NCBI GenBank assembly: GCA_024220505.1
Contig: JAKZZE010000004.1
Coordinates: forward strand, 62,001 to 126,000
Direction: 5' to 3'
Source: Rhizopus arrhizus
Lineage: Eukaryota > Mucoromycota > Mucoromycetes > Mucorales > Rhizopodaceae
Length of the DNA: 64,000 nucleotides
Made by a program: the position numbers and the translations under genes. This document shows positions 30,930 through 41,169 of the stretch, one piece after another. Numbering within the stretch: position 1 is the first letter of the stretch; each line of letters begins with the position of its first letter. A model generated the notes under the pieces. That model was not told where the DNA came from. It did no database searches and saw only the letters and a list, made by a program, of their open reading frames with translations.

Positions 30930-31508
30930 TGTTGTAGAACAGCGTCTGATCATAACGGACATTGAATAATCACAACTAAAAGAAGTATATTAAAACTGAT
31001 AGAAGATAATAATTTAAATCTTTATCAAATAAAATATATTCTTCTTCTTTTTTATATAAAACTATCACTACTAGATTCATCCTATAAAGTAAACATGAAC
31101 AATAAATAAGTCATGACCTTTATTATTCATCATTTCTGTAAATGAATAATAATGGATCAGGTACCTAGTCAACTATGATCTGACTGGAGGCGTTTCATAT
31201 AAATATATCTTTCCTCTCAATGAAGACGGGACAATTCTCCCAGATCAGTTAAAGAACAATAAGATCTATAAAACAACGAATTAAAAATTTTCATAATCGA
31301 TTCAGTGATCATTCTTCAATCAAACATGTCAATTATTGGATCTACGCTCATAACTACTCATTTACCCGCCAACTGATAGAAGAATATAAATAGTAGACTT
31401 TGTAATGATTTCTTTTTAACAATTAAGATTGTCTTAAATAAAGTTCAGTCTCAAAAAGTATTCTTTGGTTTTTTATCGCTACCTTAATTACTTTACCAGA
31501 ACATAACA
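30930..31508 (+). repeat. Solo LTR, family B (copy 1)
   Basis: 579 bp, TGTTGTAGAAC...CAGAACATAACA, flanked by ATTAT on both sides (30925-30929, 31509-31513). A second copy of the same length lies at 37468-38046. It has a TATA-like AATATAAATAG and AATAAA near the 3' end. Confidence 0.93.
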
Positions 31509-31869
31509 ATTATCACTGCCCTAAACAGCCAAGTTTCACTTTCATCTCAACAGTTGATTATTAACATCAGTCTATAAAATTTTTCTTATACATGTCAAAT
31601 CATATCGGTCGTAACTATTTTTGTCATCTAATCTCAGGTCTTGCTCAACTAATATACAGTGGATCAAAAAACTGCACCAACCTAACCTAATTTTTCGGAA
31701 ATAAGAGCACAGGTCTGTCAGTTTTACAGCAAACATTATGAAACTTGAACCAAACAAAGTTAATAACATTATAATTGATTGACAAAAATTTCAAAGTCAG
31801 AAGCTGAGTATACACTTAAAGCGCGTCCAGAAAAAAGCGGAGGTCGGTTGGTGCAGTTTTTTGACTTTC

Positions 31870-32892
31870 TTAAAATCGAGTGGAACCACCCTCTTCTGCT
31901 AATACTGCTTGTATTCTGTCGGGCATACTGTCTATATATTTGATGCATTGCTCCTTAGTAAACGAATTCCATTCATTTTCGACTCTTTTCCACAGTTCAT
32001 GGATGCTGGTCGCCCTATTATCATACATGCTCAACTTTAACTTCAAATGATGCCATACCTGTTCAATAGGATTAAAATCTGGACTTTGTGATGACCAATC
32101 GTCAATGTAAACCATGCCACTATCTTTCATCCATTGAGTTGTGGAATTTGATCGATGTTTAGGATCATTGTCGTGCTGAAATACCGATGTTTTTCAATTC
32201 AGACCATAGTACTCCATGATGTCATTCAGACTTGTAGCAAGAACTTCTTGGTATAGCTCTGAATTCATGGTACCATCATAGACCTGACATGCGTATCCAG
32301 GTCCTGCGCTGGTTATACAACCCCATAACATGAGACCACCGCCTCCATGCTTCACAGTAACGTCGATATGATGGGGCTGCAAACGATCGCATTTTTTTTT
32401 CCAATCATATCTGCAACCATCAGAGCCCCAAATGTTAATTTTGGTCTCATCAGAAACGATCACACGTTGCCAGTCATGTACTGTCCAATATTGATGCTTT
32501 TTGGCCCATGTCAATCGAGCCTTCTTGTGCTTTTCAGTCAATAATGGCTTCTTCTTTTTGATCTCAGCATAAATTTCAACTGAACGTAAAACATTGATGG
32601 CCGATTGATACGACATAGGGTGTCCAAGCTCCTCCAACTTCATTTGCACATCCTTGGCAGTCTTCAAATAACCCGTAAGTACTTGTCTCTTGATGTATCG
32701 ACGCGTTAATTCTGTCACAATGCTCGGTCTACCTCCACTTTTACGTATTCTATTATGCATCCATTTATTTGCATACCTATTAACGGTATTTGTATGCATT
32801 CCAACTCGTTTCCCAATGACTGTAGGGTCAACGTTATCTTCTAATAGTGCTTTGATACTGTTTTGAGCATCGGATGGAAGCGTTTTGGGCAT
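31870..32892 (-). pseudogene. Tc1-like transposase (DD35E), single stop
   Basis: ATG at 32892 (MPKTLPSDAQNSIKALL) to a stop at 31870, 340 codons, broken only by TGA at 32196-32194 (EYYGLN*KTSVF). Helix-turn-helix (PTVIGKRVGMHTNTVNRYANKW, GGRPSIVTELTRRYIKRQVLTG), then VIVSDETKINIWGSDG, HDNDPKHRS, SPDFNPIEQVWHHLKLKL. It resembles the 34911-36557 transposase in its C-terminal plan (NEWNSFTKEQCIKYIDSMPDR) but belongs to a different family by its tips. Confidence 0.9.
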
Positions 32893-33267
32893 TTCTACTG
32901 ATGGATGGACACTGGCGATGTATGATGCGTTTGGGTAAAGTAGGAAAGAAAAAAAAAGGAAAACAATTGCAAAAAGTTTATTTTAGAGTCCCCAGTGTGA
33001 CTAGGTAGTCCATAGACTAATTTAAATCTGCCGGAAAGGTCTCAGTCCGGGTATATGATATAAAACGCATTTTCATTTGAAAAGTCAAAAAACTGCACCA
33101 ACCGACCTCCGCTTTTTTCTGGACGCGCTTTAAGTGTATACTCAGCTTCTGACTTTGAAATTTTTGTCAATCAATTATAATGTTATTAACTTTGTTTGGT
33201 TCAAGTTTCATAATGTTTGCTGTAAAACTGACAGACCTGTGCTCTTATTTCCGAAAAATTAGGTTAG

Positions 33268-33691
33268 TGTTTTGCCAAGTATTAAAATAAGAGACAAAAA
33301 CTAAAAAGACAATAGTTGTGAAACTAAAGATTATATATTGCTTTATTAATAAAAACATTTGAGGCTATTTATACTTTTTGGATGTCTGGGTCTTTACTGC
33401 TATTTCAATTGATCGGTTTAAACGAATAATGTGGGAAGGATGGGAAGATAAAGGAAAGATAGTAGATAATTAATAGCCGCTGTCTTCTTGACGAATCAAG
33501 GGACAATGAAGTAGATAAATTATTGATCTAACGATAATTATCGAATAAGGTTGGATTGAACTGCCGTTGTTATAATCAGGTTCCGATATAGTCGTGGGAA
33601 CGCCGATAGAGACAACAGGGCAGAGTTGGCTATTGCGGAGATCTCTCGTTTATCCATGAATGTTCACTTTACTAGTTGTGTGGATACAACA
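33268..33691 (+). repeat. Solo LTR, family A (copy 1)
   Basis: 424 bp, TGTTTTGCC...GGATACAACA, flanked by GTTAG (33263-33267, 33692-33696). It lies inside the right terminal repeat of the 31657-33721 transposon. An inverted copy of equal length is at 37039-37462. Confidence 0.93.
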
Positions 33692-33814
33692 GTTAGGTTG
33701 GTGCAGTTTTTTGACCCACTGTAAATAGCCTTGGAATCTTTCTTTAATAAAAGTATTCGACTTTAGAACTATTGTTCGGTCTCGTTAATTCTTCTTTGTC
33801 CTATTTTAAATACT

Positions 33815-34030
33815 TAAAACACTTCAAAAACATTCGCAAGAGGCTTTCTTGGTGTATGGCTCACAAGGACTGGACAGTAGATGACTGAAAACGCGTTGTT
33901 TGGTCGGACGAGACAAAAATCAATAGATTTAACTCTGATGGACGCACCTGGACTTGGATTCGATCCGAAGAAAGCCTGAAATCCCATCACGTCAAGATGA
34001 CCGTTAAACACGGTGGAGGCAATATGTGGT
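33815..34030 (+). pseudogene. Tc1-like transposase fragment
   Basis: The + strand reads NIRKRLSWCMAHKDWTVDD*KRVVWSDETKINRFNSDGRTW, then ...SHHVKMTVKHGGG, the same family as the transposase at 25119-26219 in the opposite orientation. Only the first catalytic Asp region survives. It shares the TGA after WTVDD, so that stop predates the split of the two copies. Sequence at 34031-34382 is AT-rich and LTR-like (AATAAAGGAC near 34335) but its borders cannot be set. Confidence 0.8.
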
Positions 34031-34910
34031 ATTTACACATGCAATAAAGTAATACTGTAAATTACTACGAACAATGATCATCCAAATTAGGAATATCGGA
34101 CATCGTATTATGCCACGTCAAATAAAATTATATCCCGATCCACTCCAGAATATTCTAACAAGTTCCTGGATCAGGATTAATAATTACTTCTTGATAAAAG
34201 ATGTTAAACAATACCAATCATATAATTAACGCGTCATCTAATATCGATTAATAATCAATAATCATATACTGTGAATACTATTATTTAGCCGTGGATAGAA
34301 AAGTATAAATACCCTCATATTTTTAACTTGAATAAAGGACAATCTACTTTGAGTCTCACTTATTTTATATTTGTTGATTGATTTAGTAATTTTTTATATT
34401 ATAAACCCTAAATATCACATTCGGGTCTGATTCTTTAGTTTCGACTAGAATGTGGCCGTTTCCACGGAACCACTGGGAAGATACATCATCCAAATGAAGG
34501 ACGATATCGACTATTCTACCGAAAGGGGGGAATAGTTTAGCTAAGATCTTCTTAGTTTCCGAGGGTGACTCCATAGGTACACCACTGAAATTAAAACGAG
34601 TTAAGGAGGTTGGGAATGTGCAAGTAGCATGGAACTGAATGTCATGGAGGATAACTAGTTTATTAACTGCTTTGATACAGGCTTCCTCAGAAGCAAGAGC
34701 AACTTCTACAGATAAAGAGAGTTCCTCCTCCTTATGTTGAACGGCATATTCGACACCATAAGGGAAGACTTCGCGGAGTTTGGTAAGGAACTCAACGTCC
34801 AGATGGCGATGAGCAGGTGGAATGGTGAATGTTACCGAATAGTCAGAAGAACCAGTCCTATATGTTACTGGTGTGGCAGGACGAAGAGAGTCATTGAGAA
34901 TCGAGATATA

Positions 34911-36557
34911 CAGTTGTTGGAATAATTGTTCGGATGTTTTGCAATTTTATACTTTTCGCTTTGTATCTCTGCAATCAGATAGGATAGAGCTACGTACAAT
35001 ACCTCATTAGAAAGCGACGGTTTTCATATATAACATATAAAAATTTAAGGTTATGGTATTACTTCCATATATAGTAAGGTCAAATTGCGTCAAGCATATG
35101 CATTCGAACAATTTTTCCAACTCAATGCATTCTATAATGATGATATCATTGGCGTTTCTGACGTCACAAATACAGCATTACAAAATGACGTAATAATTAA
35201 ATAGCGCTTTTGCTTTTAGTCAGAGCTTAAAATATATAAATAAGGCTGGATTTTGCAGTGTTTCCCTTCTATCTTGTACAGCCTATACTTCTTTATATCA
35301 TGGTACACCCTTTATCTCGTAGCAAGCAAGAAAGCATCCGGTCGTTGTTGAAAAAGGGCTTATCATACTCAAAAATCATGAAACGAGTTCCAGGAGTATC
35401 AAGGTCCACTTTGAGCAAGTACAAGAACTTGTATGCACCTAAACGTACTCGAGGTCATGCTGGTAGAAAGACTACTATAAGCTCAACGACAAAGAATTAC
35501 TTGAAGAGAGAACTTATAAATGGTTCACTTCAAACAGCAAAGAGCGTATGGTCATATTTAAGCAGTATTGGCTATAAGATAGGCTATTTTGGTACAGTAA
35601 AAATGCTTCACAACATGGGTTTCAGTACCCAAATTAAGAAGAAAAAACCTCTCCTCAAAAAATCACACATGGAAGCTAGACTAAAATGGGCTAAAGCTCA
35701 CAAAGATTGGACAGAAGATGACTGGAGGCGTATGGTGTTCTCTGATGAGACCAAGATTAATGTTTGGGGCTCGGATGGTTGTAAATACTTTTGGAGAAGA
35801 CCTGGTGACAAATTACAACTTCATCATCTTGACCTTACAGTCAAAGGAGGAGCTGGCAGTGTGATGCTTTGGGGTTGTATGACATGGGATGGTCCTGGAT
35901 ATGCCTGCGCAATTGAGGACGGTACTATGAAGGCATCAGATTATGTTCATATCCTGTCAACTACACTGATGGACAGTCTGAACTACTATGGCTACAAGCA
36001 GGAGGCTATCTATTTTCAACAAGATAACGATCCTAAGCACACATTGAAGCTTGCTCGTGCTTGGTTTAAAGAAAATGGGTTTAAAGAAGAGCACACCTTC
36101 AATTGGCCAGCTCAAAGTCCTGATTTGAATCCTATAGAGCATCTCTGGCACCATTTGAAGTTGAGGCTGAGTTTGTATGAAGGTAGGACTAAAGGAGTGC
36201 ATGATCTCTGGTCTAGAATCGAGAAAGAATGGAACTCTTTTACTAAAGAGCAGTGCCAAGCATATATCAAGAGTATGCCAGCTCGTTGTAGAGCAGTCAT
36301 TAAAGCTAAAGGCGGTTATACACGATATTGAATAAAAGATGATTCAGTTGGAAAAATTGTTCGAATGCATATGCTTGACGCAATTTGACCTTACTATATA
36401 TGGAAGTAATACCATAACCTTAAATTTTTATATGTTATATATGAAAACCGTCGCTTTCTAATGAGGTATTGTACGTAGCTCTATCCTATCTGATTGCAGA
36501 GATACAAAGCGAAAAGTATAAAATTGCAAAACATCCGAACAATTATTCCAACAACTG
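34911..36557 (+). mobile_element. Tc1/mariner-like transposon, copy 2 (intact)
   Basis: 1647 bp, CAGTTGTTGG...CCAACAACTG, with TA at 34909-34910 and 36558-36559. The two 212-bp terminal repeats are identical to each other by eye yet differ at about 11 positions from those of copy 1 (385-2031). The transposase is open throughout. This is the only element in the window with both ends and an undamaged transposase, so it may be active. Confidence 0.94.
35300..36331 (+). CDS. Tc1-like transposase (DD37E), intact
   Basis: Cuts and pastes the element at TA sites. I chose the ATG at 35300 (MVHPLSRSKQESIRSLL), 343 residues: the longer frame to 35258 begins with GTG, and a TATA-like ATATATAAATAAGG at about 35232-35245 would start transcription after it. 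N-terminal paired helix-turn-helix domains (SYSKIMKRVPGVSRSTLSKYK; GRKTTISSTTKNYLKRELINGS) bind the terminal repeats. Catalytic triad: Asp in MVFSDETKINVWG, Asp in YFQQDNDPKH, Glu in SPDLNPIEHLWHHL, with 37 residues between the last two instead of the usual 34. The C-terminus is MPARCRAVIKAKGGYTRY. Confidence 0.95.
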   Translation: MVHPLSRSKQESIRSLLKKGLSYSKIMKRVPGVSRSTLSKYKNLYAPKRTRGHAGRKTTISSTTKNYLKRELINGSLQTAKSVWSYLSSIGYKIGYFGTVKMLHNMGFSTQIKKKKPLLKKSHMEARLKWAKAHKDWTEDDWRRMVFSDETKINVWGSDGCKYFWRRPGDKLQLHHLDLTVKGGAGSVMLWGCMTWDGPGYACAIEDGTMKASDYVHILSTTLMDSLNYYGYKQEAIYFQQDNDPKHTLKLARAWFKENGFKEEHTFNWPAQSPDLNPIEHLWHHLKLRLSLYEGRTKGVHDLWSRIEKEWNSFTKEQCQAYIKSMPARCRAVIKAKGGYTRY

Positions 36558-37038
36558 TAAGTCGGTGCAGAAGTTGCTGCAGCAGAAGGTCGACAATTCG
36601 CATTCAAGGTTACAGTGGAAGATTTCGTTACAACTCGAGGGTCAGAAGATGTGAGTTTCCCAGTTACAGCTGTCAAGTAATTCAACGAAGGTGATGTGTG
36701 GAGTTCATCAGACGTAGTAGAGTTATTATCGATATTGGGTGGTTTGTTGGGTTTGCTAGGCGCACCCAAAGGAACCAAAGAATTTTTATTGGAAAGAACC
36801 ATGTTGCTCATGTTTTTTCACCTACTGTACCTTTCTTTTTGGTCGGGCTTTGAATCTTAGGCTCTTTAAGGCGTTTAGGGTGGTGTTGTAAGTCAACCTT
36901 GGATAAATAGCCTTAAAATAATCGAAGACCTGAACACCTGACTTCAATCGTCCTAAGATTACCATTCTCTTCATGAGGGACTTGCTTGCTTCAGTTAAGA
37001 TCTGAGGTCGTCCGCCAGTGTTATCGGGTCTTTGGATA

Positions 37039-37462
37039 TGTTGTATCCACACAACTAGTAAAGTGAACATTCATGGATAAACGAGAGATCTCCGCAATAG
37101 TCAACTCTGCCCTGTTGTCTCTATCGGCGTTCCCACGACTATATCGGAACCTGATTATAACAACGGCAGTTCAATCCAACCTTATTCGATAATTATCGTT
37201 AGATCAATAATTTATCTACTTCATTGTCCCTTGATTCGTCAAGAAGACAGCGGCTATTAATTATCCACTATCTTTCCTTTATCTTCCCATCCTTCCCACA
37301 TTATTCGTTTAACCGATCAATTGAAATAGCAGTAAAGACCCAGACATCCAAAAAGTATAAATAGCCTCAAATGTTTTTATTAATAAAGCAATATATAATC
37401 TTTAGTTTCACAACTATTGTCTTTTTTAGTTTTTGTCTCTTATTTTAATACTTGGCAAAACA
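37039..37462 (-). repeat. Solo LTR, family A (copy 2, inverted)
   Basis: 424 bp, inverse of 33268-33691. It is flanked by GGATA at 37034-37038 and 37463-37467, the second being shared with the next LTR. Confidence 0.93.
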
Positions 37463-37467
37463 GGATA

Positions 37468-38046
37468 TGTTGTAGAACAGCGTCTGATCATAAAGGGCAT
37501 TGAATAATCACAACTAAAAGAATATATTAAAATTGATAAAAGATAATAATTTAAATCTTTATCAAATAAAATATATTCTTCTTCTTTTTTATATAAAACT
37601 ATCACAATTAGATTCATTCTATAAAGTAAACATGAACAATAAATAAGCCATGATCTTTACTATTCATCGATTCTGTAAATGAATAATAATGGATCAGGTA
37701 CCTAGTCAACTTTGATCTGACTGGAGGCATTTCATATAAATATATCTTTCCTCTCAATGAAGACGGGACAATTCTCCCAGATCAGTTAAAGAACAATAAG
37801 ATCTATAAAAACAACGAATTAAAAATTTTCATAATCGATTCAGTGATCATTCTTCAATCAAACATGTCAATTATTGGATCTACGCTCATAACTACTCATT
37901 TACCCGCCAACTGATAGAAGAATATAAATAGTAGACTTTGTAATGATTTCTTTTTAACAATTAAGATTGTCTTAAATAAAGTTCAGTCTCAAAAAGTATT
38001 CTTTGGTTTTATTGTTATTCCTTAATTACTTTACCAGAACATAACA
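37468..38046 (+). repeat. Solo LTR, family B (copy 2)
   Basis: 579 bp, same family as 30930-31508. It is flanked by GGATA at 37463-37467 and 38047-38051. It abuts the family A LTR with only the shared 5 bases between them. Confidence 0.93.
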
Positions 38047-38548
38047 GGATATTCCTTTTTTTTGCAATATCGATGAACAGTGGCTTTAGAGAGAGTCAAG
38101 CGATCAGCAATCTCTTCATAAGACAAATCAGACTCTAAGAGCACTCTCAAATCATTTTGAGTATCTTGGGAAATGGAGCGAGTTATTTTTAACAAAGATT
38201 GGGTTGAAAATGTTAAATGAAAAAGGACGAAATTTGTTACGCGTCTATTAATAAAATAACGTGTTTATATACTTGTTTTTTAATAAATGCAAAATATTAT
38301 ACCCTTTCTCTAACTTTATGTGTATTGCATAAATGAAAAATGAAGTCTGCATAATTGTAATTGGTATTTATGTTTTTTTTTAATGGAGTTAAAAAACCGT
38401 TTCAGTGCACCGACTGTAGTAATTTTATAAATTTTAGTGAGCAAATATTGAAAAAGTAATGCTATTTTTAAATTGCATTATACATTAGGACTAGTGCTTT
38501 CATATAACGTATGAATTGTAGCATTTTATTTAGTATATCAGTAGTTAT

Positions 38549-38963
38549 TGATTTATCCAAGAATAGAAAGGAACAAGAGAGGACGAGACTCGATAAAGAT
38601 ATTGATTTATTTAATAAGAAAATGATACTCTATTTATACTTTTCATACACGGATAATATTTCATGTCATGGATTAATAATTAATGAGTATGATATAACTG
38701 ATGACAAATAGATAAGGGTTACGTGTTTCTCCATTGTTATATTTGTCATCGTAAGCATTTATCCATAGAATACTCGTAGATGATTGACTGCGATTGACTG
38801 TGATTTAGTCCCTGGACTTAATATAATTTAACCGTGCAATTACGCAGCATCTTATCCTTAATGAAGATTATCCGAATTAACCTGTAGCCTATCTATTGGA
38901 TATATTTTACATGTAGCTTATTAATACTGTTTTCATATCGAGTTATGAATGATGGATACATCA
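38549..38963 (-). repeat. Solo LTR, third family
   Basis: 415 bp, TGATTTATCC...GATACATCA, with GTTAT on both sides (38544-38548, 38964-38968). The orientation is suggested by TATAAATA and AATAAA-like signals on the minus strand (about 38640-38600). It splits another Tc1-type remnant whose tip, AGCTCACTG-TA, ends at about 39022. Confidence 0.82.
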
Positions 38964-39362
38964 GTTATGGTGGCAAAACCATATTTAGGAAGAACACTGA
39001 AACGGGTTTTTAGCTCACTGTATATATTAGTATTTTTTTATCCAGTTAAAAAAAAAAGCCAAATAATAATATAATGAAAAGAACACGTATACGATTAAAG
39101 AATGAATGTTTATTTATAAATAAATTTATAAAACGACCCAAATGAGCACTTAATACTTGCGTATTGAATTACCCGGGTCAGGTCTAGAAAGTTGAAAATT
39201 GTACGAAAAAACCTTTTGATTGTCAAAATGGTAAAAAAGAGAAAGAAAGGAAGATGTAGGGGGAAGCTATATCACAAAATACTAGATTAAGAGTTGCATA
39301 ACCAAGTTATCTGTTTGGTACCAAGGGGGGGGGAGTTTCAGGAGGAAGTTCACCATGATGTA

Positions 39363-41000
39363 CAGTAGGTGAAAAAATACGAGCAACCTCTGTTCGATTT
39401 GTCTTCATATCTTTTTATTTTCGTGTGTACATTCACCAGAGCGTTGATATCACACAAACTAATTAAGGCAACAAAGATACATACAATACACTAAAGAGAT
39501 TGACTGTACTTGAAGTACAAGCTTTTTAAAAGGGAAAGACAGTCATAAAAAAGCCAATGATGATTTTTCAAAATTCGCTATGTTTATTTAATATTTTCTA
39601 TATCTTCCCTTTGCTTTAATAAGTGCTTCTACTTTGGCTGGCATACTATTGATGTGCCTCTTGCAAGCATTTGCATAGAGTTTATTTCGCTCTACATCCA
39701 CAAATTGCTAAAGCTTTCTGACACCTCTTTCTCCGACTTCATGTGGTGTCAGATTAGGTTTGAGCTGATGCCAAACATGCTTTATATGATTTAAATCCAG
39801 ACTTTGAGCATACCAATAATTTATATACCTTACACTGATACCGCGTATCTATACAGCTATGACGTTTAATTTATACTTTACGCCGATATCACTTTGAAGG
39901 TATACATCAGAAGTCTTCAAATAATGGTGCTCCAACGTATTCATGTAAATAATGCTAAGTATATGTGGACAAGTCGTTGAGTTTATGTTATCATCATAAA
40001 GCTGACATGTCTAAACTGGTCCCTGAGTAGCTATGTGACAGCACATGTTCATCCAACGGCTGCTGTGCTTTACTGTAATGTCAATGTGATGAGGGAGCAA
40101 AATGTCATTTGATACTACTCTATACTACTTTACTCCATCTGATCACTAGATGCTAGTCTTTGCTTCAGCTGAGAACGCCACTGGTCGTCACTCTTGACTT
40201 GACCAGTTGCGATGCCTTTTTGCTCAGGTCATCTGCTTTTTCCAATGATCCTTTTTTAAAAATGCCTTCTTTTTTTTTTAGCTTTCGGTGGCAGTTTATG
40301 GATCTCAGCGCGTTTACTCCTGAACGGTACATCAACAAGTAACCAAACTTACCCAACTCCCTAAATAGCTCTTTCGCTATTGTTTGATGACCAGTAATAA
40401 TACACAGCTCGATATAGTGCTTCACGGCATAAGCGACAATAGCATGTCTTCCAGCCGACAGGTGTGAATTTCGTGGAAAAAGCTTTCTAGCATATCTTTA
40501 AACTGTGCGAGAATGAACGTAATATTTATTTGCGATATCCTCTGGCTTCATGCTATTCAGTGATATATCCTTTAATTCTAAATTGCTTTTCGATTGGTAT
40601 AGATTTGGGCATGATGATGAGAAGTAGTGAGAGAAATTGAACAAAAAAAAAGAAACCAAGGGCTCTTGAAGTTGCACTTGCTTTTATATGGATACAATGA
40701 GGAACGCTCACAGTTCCATAGAAGTACGCTATATAGTCTTCCGATATGTTCTTTGTTGATTTAAATGTAAACATATGATCACCGTACATAATTTAAGCTG
40801 GTCGGAAGTCAAATTTTTAAATTCGGATTCTCATTCCTCTCTCAATTTCCAGTATTACTGTATGAGACCTTTACTGTTTCAAGACACATGACCCCGAAAA
40901 TATACCATAGGAGTCTCAAGCCGGTAGTTGGCATGCACCTTTTGATATAGCGAAAAAAGTCGATTTTGCCAAAAGGTTGCTCGTATTTTTTCACCTACTG
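39363..41000 (-). mobile_element. Tc1-type transposon with short repeats, degenerate
   Basis: 1638 bp with tips CAGTAGGTGAAAAAATACG and its inverse, inverted repeats of about 27 bp, and TA at 39361-39362 and 41001-41002. It lacks the long repeats seen in the other families. The transposase on the minus strand is broken. Confidence 0.88.
39597..40612 (-). pseudogene. Degenerate Tc1-like transposase
   Basis: Starts at an ATG at 40612 (MPKSIPIEKQFRIKGYI) and ends with a recognisable tail (INSMPAKVEALIKAKGRYRKY) near 39597. Between these the frame is broken many times; readable pieces include HQTIAKELFRELGKFGYLLM. The catalytic acidic residues are not all recoverable. Confidence 0.75.
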
Positions 41001-41120
41001 TAGGTAGTCAAGTTCAAAAAGGATAAGGCACATGGCTGGCCAACGAACTGTCCAGACAGAAAATGTTGAAGCCTTGGGGGCTGAGGAGGACGACGGCTTG
41101 AGTTTTCGTTTGTTAGTATA

Positions 41121-41138
41121 CTGTAAATACGTTTTCCA

Positions 41139-41169
<31 letters not shown>

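Larger units (their letters stand above)
31657..33721 (-). mobile_element. Tc1-like transposon carrying a solo LTR in its right repeat
   Basis: Left tip CAGTGGATCAAAAAACTGC at 31657 and right tip ending GACCCACTG at 33721, with TA on both sides. Without the 429-bp LTR insertion (including TSD) the length is 1636 bp. The terminal repeats are 209 bp each, with inverted copies of the tip at the inner edges (31843-31865 and from 33084). It sits inside the TATA region (CTAATA-TAAATAGCC) of an older LTR-like sequence whose halves are at 31514-31656 and 33724-33812. Confidence 0.9.
34383..36811 (-). pseudogene. Retroelement ORF1-like coding sequence split by a Tc1 insertion
   Basis: Two minus-strand pieces, 36811-36558 and 34908-34383, join in frame when the 1647-bp transposon at 34911-36557 and one TA are removed, giving about 259 codons and then a stop. 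The second half has an RRM-like ring of motifs (MESPSETKKILAKLFPPFGRIVDIVLHLDD, FRGNGHILVE) as in ORF1/Gag-like proteins of LINE-type elements. No zinc knuckle follows, and no RT is present nearby, so this is a 3'-truncated remnant. The ATG lies inside sequence matching a Tc1-type tip (see findings). LINE ORF1 is my best guess, not certain. Confidence 0.55.
36829..38413 (-). pseudogene. Tc1-like element remnant: transposase N-terminus split by two solo LTRs
   Basis: The right tip CAGTCGGTGCACTGAAACGG (minus strand) starts at 38413. The first helix-turn-helix reads DTQNDLRVLLESDLSYEEIA, then DRLTLSKATVHRYCKKK (about 38195-38055). The second (GGRPQILTEASKSLMKRMVILGRLKSG) is at 37020-36830, beyond two solo LTRs inserted at GGATA. 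A one-base shift in an A-run separates the two frames. The catalytic domain is gone: at 36829 the sequence meets a TA followed by a different Tc1-type tip. Confidence 0.75.
39307..41120 (-). pseudogene. Possible host-gene 3' exon split by a Tc1-type transposon
   Basis: On the minus strand a splice acceptor-like TATTTACAG precedes an open stretch from 41120 (YTNKRKLKPSSSSAPKASTF). It reaches the transposon at 41002 and, with the transposon and one TA removed, continues in frame as ELDYLHHGELPPETPPPLVP to a stop at 39307. In-frame rejoining across the TA argues for a real coding exon. Upstream of the acceptor is a T-tract of about 27 nt like those in the introns of the real genes. Further upstream (41215-41540) there are open pieces in more than one frame. 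I do not recognise the protein. Confidence 0.35.

Noticed and set aside
774..36331. RIP-like mutation as the cause of transposon decay
   Set aside because: Differences between copy 1 and copy 2 go in both directions and include transversions. No one-way C-to-T pattern could be shown by eye.
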